The notes below the pieces were generated by a model. The model was given only the letters and a program-made list of their open reading frames with translations. It did no database searches and was not told where the DNA came from. From contig NC_045131.1 of NCBI RefSeq assembly GCF_007655135.1, positions 31,469,360-31,533,359 of the forward strand: DNA of 64,000 bases, read 5' to 3'. Position numbers and translations under genes: made by a program. This stretch comes from Punica granatum (lineage: Eukaryota > Streptophyta > Magnoliopsida > Myrtales > Lythraceae). This document shows, in pieces, positions 37,176 to 48,274 of the stretch (within the stretch, counting starts at the first letter, position 1; every line of letters starts with the position of its first letter).

Positions 37176-39387
37176 TTACTCTATTCTGAAGTCTTTGTTT
37201 CTGGTCATTTTTGTATACGGTCGTTGCATTTGTTTGAAAGAATTGTTGCCTCAGCTAAAGCTAGAAACTGAAGTCTTTTTTGCTTTGTATAAGAATGTCT
37301 CTTGTTTTTTGTGCTATTAAGTGAACCTAGGACGAAGTCATTATTATACAGTTTTGTCTATTGTATAACTGTCGTGTTAATGGATTACATTGAGCTTTAA
37401 TGAGGAGATGGCTGTTGTGCTGTGTTATATTGGAAGGATGAGCTGATGGGAGGAGCAAACACCAAGGTTGGGTGTTAAGGTTAGAGGAACAGTGCAAAAG
37501 GCCATTCCAAGGGGGTTTTCATTCCCACAGGATAAGCTGGAGAACTAATGACACATAATCTGTAATTTTCAATTCAGTTGATGAATTTGCCGAGTCCGTT
37601 GGGTCTTCTGAGATTGAGTTGCCTATGTAATATAGTATAGAGTTGGATAGAGACAAATGTTTAGTAGAGCAGAAGAGGAGCTATTGGCAAAGAAACCTTC
37701 AAGAGATAAAGTTTGGCTAGAATGGTCAAGGACCTTGTATGAGGATTAACATACTAGAATCTATCGTGCTCCATTGTCTTACTTGAAAATAATATTCAGT
37801 GTTTTACCTTTTCTTTTCTATTGCAATTGCATACTGCTTAACGTACAGAAAATCTTACACTACCCATTGCAGGAAATAATTGACTGACCCACTGTCCCCG
37901 ATATGAGCCCTGTATCCGAGCAACAATTCCTCCATTTTGTACTTAATTCACATGTAGTTGACCTAAACTTGGCAGTGCAAATGTTATTTTTGTAGCTGTT
38001 AAGTGATCGTGCTAAATGCTTATGTCGTGTTACGTGACATAGTATGAAAATCACCGTTTTACTAATCTTTAGTTACAAGCCAAATACCTTAACAGGTTAC
38101 AACGAAGATCACTTACTTTTAGCATTTCTTTTTGGTACCTTTGCATAAGTTCTAGCAGCTTAGAAGCAAACCCAAGCTTGGATTCACTGTCCTGGGCTTT
38201 GGACTTCTATGTTGAAGGAAGAATCGGGAAGGCATTGGCCATCTTATAGTTTTTGGACGTAGGGGAAGAAGGCACTAGTGAAGGATCGGTGCCCTAATTC
38301 ATCCGACTGCTGAGCCACTTTGTATGCTGAACCACTTTAGTTTTTAATGGAATTTACAGATTGTTTTGTGTGTATGGCTCTTATTTGTCAATATAAATCA
38401 ATTGGAGACATGTAAATATTGCTTCGTTATGCCAGACTTAATATGTACGTACTGAATGCATGTATAAGAATGAAGTCTGCATTGTTCAGTGAAAGTAGCT
38501 ATCGGGTGACGCACATTCTTCTGCTTGTAAGCATTACTAGTCAATGGGGATGAGCAATATCATGACATTGCAAGCTATAACACAACCTTCTCACATGATC
38601 CGATTTGTGAGATTGCAAGCAATATCAAAGTCCGGCAATAATTTGGTCAAATGAGCTCACATGCCACTAACATGACCCTTCTCCATCTTACTATGCCATT
38701 TTCTGTCAACATTTTGTTTGGCAAAAGAATTAGAATTAACAGGTTATAAGTCAAAATCAAGAAAATAAGCCAGTATTACCACCATTCAAAATGAGTTTAG
38801 ATTTGCAAGATAGATCAATATTTACATCAGTCATCCACCATTTACATCATTCATTCTTCACAGCAATAAAATGCGGTCATTCATCCATCCAACAACAAAA
38901 AAAAAAAGCTAGAAACCGTATATGCTTAATCTATGGGAAAAAACACAAAACAAATTATGTCCAGAGCTAAATCAGTATGTTCCAGAATAAAACAAAAGAA
39001 AAATAACTTCGTTCTCCAAATTCACTTTGGGTAATAACCCCGCTACTAAAGACTGTGAAGCCATCCAATTTCTTCGTACATCCAATTTCTTCCTTGCATG
39101 TGCTGCCGGCTCCGATTCATTTACTGCAGCGGGGTTAATTCAACTTTTCTCTTACTTGTAGGTTTGGCAACAAATTCTTGTGTTCCCTGAAAAATAAAAA
39201 ATAATTATAAGCAAGGGACAGATCAAATTTAGGCAAGCAAAATTAAAAGTTAAACCAACCATTTTTTTCTTCTTTGTATGGTCACGAAGTGATGCAAGGA
39301 TGTCCAAGCCTAGTTCAATTATCTGATTATGCTTCAATGAGGGACATGTCCTCAAATTGTGCTTCTTCTACTTACAGACACTGCAGG

Positions 39388-40941
39388 CAAGGTTTTCAGA
39401 ATCGCGATTCTACCTAAAATCGGTCGAGGGTCGTAGAATCGTAAATCGTAGAATCGTATCGTGAATCGTAAGATTCTATCTATAATTAAAAAAAATAACA
39501 TATATATATATATATATATGTATTATACTTTTCTGTGCCAAAAAAATCAAAGAACATATCTGTGTATGCTCAAAAACTAAAGGAAACAAGAGAAGCATCA
39601 GCATCGCCTTAAAGATTCAAGAAACATACAGTTCGGTCTGGCTATGAATAGTTTCTTACTGACGGAGCTTCTCATTGAAAGAGCCCCCTAAATCGGGGAG
39701 TTTTCAAGTCCTTTATAGGGTCATACATGTACAAGGAACACAAATATCAACTCTACATAAAAACACCGAAACGCTTAACTTAGAAACACTGACTGAGGAG
39801 ACACAAAGCTCGACACTACACAGAGAACTCAATGCCAGAGATCCAACTTGGGGAAGTAAAACCCATTCAATTTTCGGAGAACGAACTCACGAAGACAACC
39901 CTTTTGTGTGCATATCCTAACCACCAATCCCGAGTCCTGAGCTAATTACTAAGCCAAATAGTTGCTGTCTTGAATCATTTTCATTTCCATATCCCCACCC
40001 CATCAATTTGCTATCTTAAGCTTATGCTAACATAAACTAGCTGAACAACAACAACAGCTGCAACAAGAATAGGAACACCGAAGAAATTATTTTGAACCAA
40101 CTCCAGGAACGACCAGACATAACAGGACCTTAACCATTTATAACAGGACCACTGAAACAACGTTGAGCTAACATTCAATTCAGTTTACATCGAAGGAATC
40201 GAAGCACAACGCGATCAGATGTTCGATTCAAGGTACCTGGAGTCTGGAGCTGGACACTCGACAGGTCAGTTAAACGTCGGGCAGAGCAAAGCGGAGCTCT
40301 GAGCTGTGTTGCTCGTGAGGTCGAAGCTGCGGCGGAAATGGCGGAAGTCGGAAGAAATGGCGGTCGGAACTCCGGAAGAAATGGAGGTCGGAAGTCGAAA
40401 CTGCCGAAGAAAAGTCGGAACTCAGAACTCAGAGCTCGGAACTTGTCGAATTCAGATTTACGGAGCAGCCAGAGCTTCAAGCTCGCCGGAGTCGGAGAAT
40501 CTGAAGAAATTGCTGATGCTTGGTGGAGAGTCGAAGGTCCGGTCCGGTGGATTAGGGCATAGAAATTTCGGGAGGTGCAGGCGTCAAGACTGTTAGGACT
40601 CGGGAGAAAGGAGCAGCGCTGAAGAAGAAAGGGAAAGGAGGGGAGAAGAGAGGGGAAAAAAAAAGTTGTCGCCTGTCGGGCTCAAGGCCAATGGGTTGGG
40701 CTTCGGCTCACTCTAGCCTGGCCTTCGCCCAAGGGCCCGAATCGGGCCTGTCATTCGCCCGAGTCTGAGCCGAATCCGGAATCGCAGAATCGGTCCGATT
40801 CCGTGATTCAGCGATTCACGGCCCGATTTAGAGGCGATTCTGGAATTTCCGATTCAGCCCATTGTATCGGAATCGCACGACCCCCCTAGAATCGTAGAAT
40901 CGTACGATTCTACGATTCGAATCATGATTCTAAGAACCATG
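39388..40941. mobile_element. hAT-type element inserted in the transposase zinc knuckle
   Basis: A perfect 8-bp duplication ACTGCAGG flanks this 1554-bp element (39380-39387 and 40942-40949). The left end is CAAGGTTTTCAGAATC; the right end reversed is CATGGTTCTTAGAATC. The subterminal regions are arrays of AGAATCGTA motifs. An AT run lies near 39500-39520. The interior has arginine- and lysine-rich chance frames (40175-40600) but no transposase, so it is non-autonomous. Confidence 0.9.
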
Positions 40942-42630
40942 ACTGCAGGTCATGATAATCCCCTTTCTCTCTATCTTTCCAATATTCACAATGGACTTAC
41001 CCTTAACAAGGGACTTAGCTGTATCTATTACCTTCTTGCTTCCCAAGTTAATTTCATCAGGTTGCTTTCTTCTATTATTCTTCTTGGGCCTACCAGGTAA
41101 CTTCTCATGTTCTGGAGGGAGCAAATGTCGCATCTCAGAGTCTGGCCAACTGTCAGATTCATCAAGAGTATTTATAAGATGATTGTAGATCCTCAAGTAG
41201 GTTTCTTTGTGATAACACTCATCGACATAGGCTTCAAGCTCTTCTCCCATGTAAAAAATGGCTGCAATTAAAGGTGCACAAGGAATACCATTAAGTTGCC
41301 ATCTTCTACAAGAACATGTTCGCATCCTCAAACTGACATTCAGCCTATCACCATAAGAATCCTCAGCCTCAAACTTGGCATCTCCGTTCCAATGAACAAT
41401 GAAGCATTTGATTTCTTCTTGAGATTCTCCAAAAATTTCTGAATAGTTGGACAAATCTCTCCTGAATACTTCTTAATTTGGTCCATCCTAACATGAATTC
41501 TCTTCATCAATATTAGTCTCACAGTCTCTAACATGTCAAGTATTGGTAGACCTTTTACACCAAGAATCATGGCATTGAAACATTCGCACATGTTATTTAA
41601 CAATACATCACATTTTAATTGAGTGCCAAAGTATGAACTAGACCAATTTGCAGCTGGTCTTTTAGCAAACCACGAGAAGGAAGCTTTGCAGCCATCGAGA
41701 AAACCTTTCTTTAGAGCTGCCCAACACACGTAAAATCGCTTAAACTTCATTTCATCCCCTACAATTTTGGTATTGATTCTCACAGTTGTCTCGGGATCTT
41801 GTCTTTTGATCTCTGCTGCATACCTCCATAGAAGACCATATTGTTGGGCATCTGAACCGATCCCCATATCTCTGACTTTATTTTTAGCCCGGTAAATTTG
41901 ATACTGCTAAATGATAGCCTGTATTCTTTTTTCATCACCACCATCATTGAATTTATCTTCCAATCAGGATAAGTTTTTATCCTGTCATGATACTTGTTGC
42001 CTAGCCATGTAGAGTTTGCAACAGTCACCTTATGCTTTCTGTAGCATTTATGGACTCTTTGTAGAGTCTTAATCATCATTGTGTCATCATTTGGAAGCTT
42101 AGAGGCATATAACTTCTAAGAACAAGTCTTAGTTTTGGACTTAGCTTGTACCTTAAACTTGTCATTCTTAGTGAACTTGATGTCCCTTCCGTGCACCCTA
42201 GAGTATTGTTTGATAGCAGCCCTCAGTATGTTAGTATCTGTGAAGCACAACCCTACTTCAAATTCTGGATCATCCATGTTCAGCTTTGGATTAAACACTT
42301 TGTATCCATCATAAGTCACTTCTGTATTATCTTGGTTGATCTTCTCATAAACTGCATGGCATATTTCCCCTTCATTTGTTTCTCAATTGATTGACTATAC
42401 AACCCAACCCATTCTACCTCAAAGTCTATGTTGTTCATAAAGTCCACGTCATCTGTCTGATCCTGATCACTATCAACCAGCTCTTCAGAGTGCTCTATAT
42501 CATCTCCAATGGAAGCTTCATCATCCTCCCCACTATCATTGTTGTCTAAAACAACATCCTCAATATCCATAGTCACATTTCCAAAAGGGCTCTTCATGTA
42601 AATCAGAAACATCAACTCCCATATTAATTT

Positions 42631-42976
42631 GAAGTTTTTACTTAAAATGGCTCATGGTTTGTCCATTTTGTCAAATCTATCCTAGGTTTTTTTTGTCAAA
42701 TCTATCATATGGTTTACTTTTTGCATCAAATCTATCCCGGCGTTATCTTTTCTGTCAACATCTAACGGCCGTGCTGATGTGGCACGTGGAGAGATAGTGG
42801 GTCACACTTGCCACGTAGGCGTCACGTCAGCATGGCCGTTAGATGTCGACGGAAAAGATAACGCCGTGATAGATTTGATACAAAAAATAAACCATGTGAT
42901 AGATTTGACAAAAAAAAAAGCATAGGATAGATTTGACAAAATGGGCAAACCATGGGCCATTTTAAGTAAATACTCC
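42631..42976. mobile_element. 346-bp foldback MITE with 9-bp target duplication
   Basis: A perfect 9-bp duplication TATTAATTT flanks it (42622-42630 and 42977-42985). The two arms are near-complete inverted copies: left GAAGTTTTTACTTAAAATGG, right reversed GGAGTATTTACTTAAAATGG, both followed by a CCATGG- or TCATGG-type block and repeated TGTCAAATCTATC units. The centre has TGACG/CGTCA-rich sequence. No coding capacity; the duplication length points to Mutator-family mobilisation. Confidence 0.9.
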
Positions 42977-43406
42977 TATTAATTTCTTCAGCATCAGTAG
43001 GTTCAGATAACTCAAAAAAATTAGCATGACAACTCTTCAAATCATATGCATCCTCACTAACATTACTATTTATCTTTTGATGCTCAATAAAAATCTCAAC
43101 AATCCTCTTTGGATCAGCAAAGTAAGGCAATTTCATTACATCATGGTCATGTTGCATAAGTTGTAAAGTATTGTAATTATTTGTCCCTTCCCTACTGAAG
43201 TAAAAAGCAGTAAATTCTGTTACTCCAATTTTTTCGACCATATAATCAATTTATATCATAGACATCTCATCACCATCACAGTAGTCAAAGTAATTGACAT
43301 TTCCCCCAACATAGCACATAGAGTAGCCAATGTTATAAAACCAACCAGAATGATGCATCTTGATGCTGAAGTAGTCATTGTTATCCCTTGCAAAAATTCA
43401 TAAAAG

Positions 43407-43705
43407 TGTTAGTTCAATATATGGAAATAACTAAGAAAAATCAAATGAAAACAATGACAAAGTAAGGAATTAAATAAAAATAATTTTAAAAGAACATATT
43501 AGTTAGTGTTTTTCTTCTTTTCCATATAATAATAGAGGTACAACAGTAACAAAGTAAGGAATTAAATAAAAACATGAGAGAGTCCCCCATACAACAACCA
43601 AAACAAATGCATATAATAAAGTTGGTCCAAACAATTGTTCAGTAAGTGTCTTTCTCCTTTTCCATATTATAATAGAGGTGCATGGCAATAAAAAAATAAA
43701 AAAAA
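43407..43705. repeat. Diverged tandem repeats in the transposase 5' intron region
   Basis: Three related blocks share AAAGTAAGGAATTAAATAAA and/or TTTTCCATAT-ATAATAGAGGT motifs. They lie upstream of the first recognisable transposase exon, after the acceptor-like site near 43395. Confidence 0.55.
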
Positions 43706-44314
43706 CCTGCGCATTGTCTTTTTTAATGACCATAGCAAGTAATAAAAAAACAACACAACCTCTTTTTCTACTCTGTTTTAGAAGCTTGTAGGACCACAAA
43801 CTTTGATTTTCTTTTTGATATAACGAGGATGCATATTCTCTCTCAGTCTTGTATTCCATTCCACAAAAAAGAGAAGCTTCAAGAAGATTAAAGTGACAAT
43901 ATTCTGGAGTTGAATTTTCATGGTTTCCCTCTCTCGACTTCCAACCCATCGCAAGGTGCCGATTGAGGGGAGGTGTGTGCCTACAAAGACTATCGAAGAA
44001 GAACTACAATAATTGATTAACTATTATAATTTCATATAAGATTGAGCAAAATTACTTTTCATGTGGTACCATTCTTTTTGTTTTTGTTTTCGGATAGACG
44101 GCGAAAACATTATTGATGCATCAAATTCATTTATTGAAAGACGAAATTCATTCACCTTTGTCGAGGACAGTTGTCGGCGTGTAGCTATAAGGAGTCACTT
44201 GGCGAGTGGCTTGTAGGAAGTCGCCAAGAGTGTAGGTGTTACTGGGTTTGTCTGAGACAACGAGCGTATGTCTGCAGGGATAGTAGGGGTATGGGAATTC
44301 AAGAAAACCAGCAA

Positions 44315-44979
44315 ATTGCATAAAGACAACGAGGATGATGATTACTTCAAGCTGGCCACAACGCCCATACACTAAATTGAACCTATTGGACCATCAAATG
44401 CAACAATGGAAAATCAATGGCACTCAATAGTTAGGAATTGGAAAATCATCAGATGAAGAAGGCTAGATGACGAACGGGTAGAGAAGGGTGAACCGTGGCA
44501 GATGAGCAGAGAAGGCAGACGGTCGTCGGATTCACTTGAACGGACAGTCGCCGAGCAATCACGGAGTCTTCGTATTGGTGCTGGTGATCGGGGAAGAGAT
44601 GCAGAGAGTCGAGGATGACAAACTATCAGAGGTGCCTAATTTTGCAAAAATCCAATTCTCTCAGTAGCAGCCAAAGACGAAACTCTTCAAGCACAAGAAA
44701 GCTGACAAAATAACGCAATAGAACCACTCCAACCCCCAAATCCCAATTTTGCAAAAACCCAATTTTTGATTAATTATTTCTCAGTGACAATTTTGCCCTC
44801 TTCAAATTGACATGTGACTAGCATGTGACTTCTTTTGGCCGGAATTTTGACCGGAATTTGGTCCGGGAATCACATTGCTTACTTTCAGATTAAGTGAGGG
44901 GGCACTCTGCCAAATTTCATAGGTCAGGAGGCAAATCTAATTTCACCTCATAGGTCGGGAGGCAAAGTGCATTTAATTC
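44315..44979 (-). repeat. Right terminal inverted repeat of the Mutator-like element
   Basis: Reverse complement matches 35310-35695 over most of its length, with extra sequence between. Contains GGAAAATCAATGGCACTCAA and GATGATGATTACTTCAAGCT, inverses of left-arm text. Confidence 0.8.
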
Positions 44980-44988
44980 TATTATTAA

Positions 44989-45180
44989 TATCTTCATTTT
45001 ACCTACTTGAATTGATCATCGGTTTAGGCGAGTCGGTGGGTTCCCATCTGCAGGTGCCATCCACTTTTTTTTTTAAAAAAAATTGATTTTTTAGTTTCTT
45101 TATTTTATTATAAAATATCTACATAATTTGATAACTAATTGAAGTATACTCTTTTCATTTATGCCCTTAGAAGACATTGG
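44989..45180 (+). repeat. Right half of the split repeat flanking the Mutator element
   Basis: Contains GAATTGATCATCGGTTTA, GTGCCATCCACTT and CTTTTCATTTATGCCC, each matched in order at 45661-45835. It joins 35226-35309 when the Mutator element is removed. Confidence 0.75.
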
Positions 45181-45563
45181 ATACATGAGAATCTATATGG
45201 ATTCTCAAAAAAGTTGATCTTTTAAAGTTCCCTAGGGCATAGAATTCCCATATTTGATTCGGCCATTCATGGCAATCCACATTCCCACTGCACATTCTCA
45301 CTCAACTGGTAATGTAGATTATCGCTAAGGGGTAGAAATGTTAATTCACACCTTGGAATTAAACATCTCGCACCTTAGTATTATAATAAAATAAGGATAA
45401 TAAAAGGTTCCTAGTAATATTAACTGAGATACCAAATGTGATAATGTGGATAACTGGTAATCTAATTGGTAGGAATCTATCTTGAACCAATGTGGATTAC
45501 TAGTAATCCCATTACCACAGTACCATAAATGCCACCTTAGAAATAATCTCATTATTTTTGGTC
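45181..45563. other. Intergenic DNA between repeat copies
   Basis: No gene seen. It has short inverted GGTAATCTA / TGGATTACTAGTAATCC motifs (about 45450-45515) suggesting a decayed MITE, without clear ends. Confidence 0.4.
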
Positions 45564-45850
45564 CATGCCATCGAAGTGGCATGTGGGTGGGTTTTCCCCA
45601 TCCGCAGTCACCATACACTTTTTAAATTAATATATAATCAATTTCTTCGTTTTAGTGTAAAATACTTATTTGAATTGATCACCAATTTAAATTAGTCAGT
45701 AGGTTTTCACTCGCAAGTGCCATCCACTTATTCTAAAACTAATTGATTTTTTTTTAATTTCTTCATTTTAGTATAAAATACCTACTAGAATGGATAACCA
45801 ATTTAAGCATGCTCTTTTCATTTATGCCCTTTTTGCGTCCTATTTTTTTT
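45564..45850 (+). repeat. Uninterrupted relative of the Mutator target region
   Basis: Begins TCCATGCCATCGAAGTGGC and continues without a break through AATTAATATATAATCAATTT, GAATTGATCACCAATTT and GTGCCATCCACTTATT. It corresponds to 35226-35309 joined to 44989-45180 with no element between. Confidence 0.75.
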
Positions 45851-46269
45851 GGGTAAAATGTAAGAATGCATTACTAGCATATAATTCAGACTAATTTTTG
45901 CTTATGCTATTTTGCCATGACTAAAGATACTTATAACAAATTTCGAACTCTATACTATCAGTAAGGTTCGTTGCTCCAAATTGGCGGATTTACTTGAACC
46001 CTATTATATTGCGACATGCTTTTATAATTGCAAATAATGAAAATTCAGAATAAAAGTTAGTAGGTAAAAATGTTAGTTTAAGATCGTATGATATTCTAGT
46101 TAGTATGATCTTTACTAAGTTTGCTCCCATCGAACGAAGGAGCTAGTAGGTTGGGTTTGGAATCCTCTCTCCCTTTTATTAAGGTAAAAAATTAACATTT
46201 TTAATAATTTTATTTTCAAATATAAATTTAAATAATTTTTTTTGTGACATTATAAATTCTAATTCTTCG

Positions 46270-47110
46270 ACCTCGCCCACCCACTACCGTCGCCCCCGTC
46301 ATCATTTTCACCATGTCCTCCGTTGCCTCTTGCCTCAAAGCACACGGAGACATACAACCTCTTGGATGTTTTCCTAATAAAAGATATTGCATCGAGTGAA
46401 GAGATAAGGGAGCAAATTGAGCTGTGACAGAGGAAATTGAGGAGGGACCGCTTGTACATAGGCAAGCATGACATGGCCCTGAGAGTTTAGATCTTCGGTT
46501 TCCTTGAGGAGTTCAAGAATGGATGAGTCCCCAATCCCATTCAGCTGAGGGTGTTCTTTATGGAGAAATTGAAAATTCTAGATGCTAAGAGCTGTAGGGT
46601 TGATATCGAGTTTCTAGAGGAGCAAGTACCTTGAGCCTGCGGTCTTCGTGCTTAATGGGCTTATTGCTCTCATTAAAAGATAATGCAGGTTCCTACTTTA
46701 TAGGTTTGAGGCAGAGGATGATGAAGTTGAGCATGGGATTTCAAAGAACCTCAGAAGAACAACAGTCGGACACTCAGAGGATCACCAAGACCTTCATCGC
46801 AATCCCAGAAGGCTTATGCTGCCCAATTTCACTGGAACTTATGCGGACCCGTATTACATCCATGGGGCAGACATATGATCGGAGTTCAATCTCGAGTTGT
46901 GTGTAAGGAGGCTATGTTACCTGTCCGAAAATAGGGTAAATGCTGGCTCACTCAAAGCTTGGTACAAAACCGGGCTCTGAAAAATTTGATCAATCAGTGG
47001 TGCTGTGCTCATGGAACCCATATGAGCCACTTGATGCCGTTGATTTCTGATCTGCTCATGGCTTCAATCGAAGCCACAAAGGACTCGATCGAGTGGGCTC
47101 CGTAGAAATT
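46270..47110 (+). pseudogene. U-box E3 ubiquitin ligase (PUB family) pseudogene
   Basis: The plus strand encodes IPEGLCCPISLELM and GQTYDRSSI (about 46793-46900), the U-box that recruits E2 enzymes in plant PUB proteins. Downstream in other frames are GYVTCP (about 46912) and NRALKNLINQWC (about 46974-47010), the rest of the same domain. Upstream text resembling the N-terminal region (SSEEIREQIEL, LEEFKNG, YCRFLLYGF) is split over several frames. At least three frame changes and several stops occur within 850 bp. No introns are evident, so it may be a processed or exon-derived copy. No ARM repeats follow. Confidence 0.8.
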
Positions 47111-48270
47111 CACAGGAGGCGACTATGGAGGCTGCCACTGCTTCCTCCACTGACAAATATATGATCATCATTTGTTTAATGTTTTCCTTATTTTTCAATT
47201 TCGTTTGTTTTGTTATTTTATGACGTGGCTCATCGCATCATAAAATAAATTTGCCAAGTGACATCCGTTAACGTCCACATGACGAAAATTTAGACAGATA
47301 CAATGGAGGAAAAAAAAAATTTAGCTAAAAAATGGTTAAAGCTGACCTAAATGTCAAAGTTGGTGTTTTTTCAGTTTATAATGGCCCTTATTATTATTAG
47401 GGTTAATTAGATAATAATTTTAAGTTTGTTAAAAAAACTTAAATAAAAAAAGGAAAAACCATATTAGGAAGAAGAAACCAGGAGAGGATGGTGAAGGGAG
47501 GAAGGAACCAGCAGCGGCAGCCTCCGCCTGTCGGCGGCTCCAGCATCTCCAGTTCCGGCGATCTCTTTTCGGAGACCTTCCCTTTCTGACGATACGATTT
47601 TGATAGGCTCCACCCGGCTCCGCTCCTCCTCCTTCCTCAAAGGCTCGGTCCTAACCTCCCCACCCGAGATGTTAGATTCGGGTCTTTATTGCTTTGCTAT
47701 AGAAGTCCTTTGTTCAGAGCTGGTTTGGGTGCGATTAGGGAGCTCTTGTTGTTCGCGTGAGTGGGTAATGCCGTGGGTGGACCAGAGTTGATTTTGGGGT
47801 GATTTCGAGCTCGATAGAAGCCCGAAACTCTGCTGGATGCGACTGTTTCTGCTAGGTCCGAGACTGAGTTACCCCAGTGTCGATTCAGGGGGTGCACAGG
47901 AGCTGATACGAGCCCGAAGGAAAAGCTAAAGGACGAAGCGGGAGCTGAGAGAAGGAATTGGGAGGACTCGTGGAGGTGTTGCAGCTGCGGATTTTGGAGG
48001 ACGTCGAGCAAGGCGCCAGTGGTTGCTCAGCTTAGACTTGTGCAGATCTAGAGACATCGGAGGACGGACCCATTGAAGGTGGAGGAGATGGGACGAAGTC
48101 GGAGAGGTGGTCGCTAGGATGAGGAGGTACTGGCTTGTGACCGATGACCGAGGACCCGACGCTGTCTTCTCTGTTGAAATTGGTTCGCCGTGCTCTGCTG
48201 CTTGCACTGCCCTCCTGCTGTGTTGCTCCCAGGTCAGAGCACGGAGAAATTTGAGAGAGAGATTATATGG
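47111..48270. other. Gene-poor stretch with a G/C-rich leader-like segment
   Basis: Contains AT-rich DNA, then a GC-richer part (about 47480-48250) with short frames on both strands; one starts MVKGGRNQQRQPPPVGG at 47489 and stops after 33 codons. No domain is recognisable. Confidence 0.4.
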
Positions 48271-48274
48271 ACCC

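Larger units (their letters stand above)
39121..43400 (-). pseudogene. Mutator-like (MuDR family) transposase, broken
   Basis: Read on the minus strand, the N-terminal region (43392-42986) has NVNYFDYCDGDEMSM and MVEKIGVTEFTAFYF. After the MITE comes an acidic stretch with the MuDR-type block FEVGLCFTDTNILRAAIKQY (42300-42116). Next is a WLGNKYHDRI region (42079-41880), then the frame 41867-41340, which runs FYVCWAALKKGFLDGCKA directly into NWSSSYFGTQLKCD and NNMCECFN. A SWIM-like finger CSCRRWQLNGIPC follows in 41454-40930. A zinc knuckle (TCS-VC...HNLRTCP) is split by the hAT. The last exon (stop TAA at 39123-39121) follows an intron near 39187-39262. The DDE core between GCKA and NWSS is absent, and several stops and frameshifts are present. 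Confidence 0.9.
35310..44979 (-). mobile_element. Mutator-like element (9670 bp) with nested insertions
   Basis: A perfect 9-bp duplication TATTATTAA flanks it (35301-35309 and 44980-44988). The ends are long inverted repeats: left starts GAGTTAAATGTACTTTG, and right reversed starts GAATTAAATGCACTTTG. Homology runs inward about 380-660 bp, including GAGTGCCATTGATTTTCCAT on the left and its inverse on the right. Internally it carries captured-looking exon fragments on the left (36.5-37.8 kb) and a broken Mutator transposase on the minus strand (39121-43400). The transposase is interrupted by a hAT (39388-40941) and a foldback MITE (42631-42976). It cannot encode its own transposase now. Confidence 0.92.

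Noticed and set aside
40175..40600. Overlapping arginine/lysine-rich ORFs on both strands
   Set aside because: They lie inside the non-autonomous hAT, derive from repeated GGTCGGAA-type sequence and match no family I know.
43503..43949. 148-codon minus-strand ORF as a GRF-type zinc finger gene in the Mutator element
   Set aside because: Cysteine spacing does not fit the GRF pattern in any frame, and the segment is partly made of tandem repeats.
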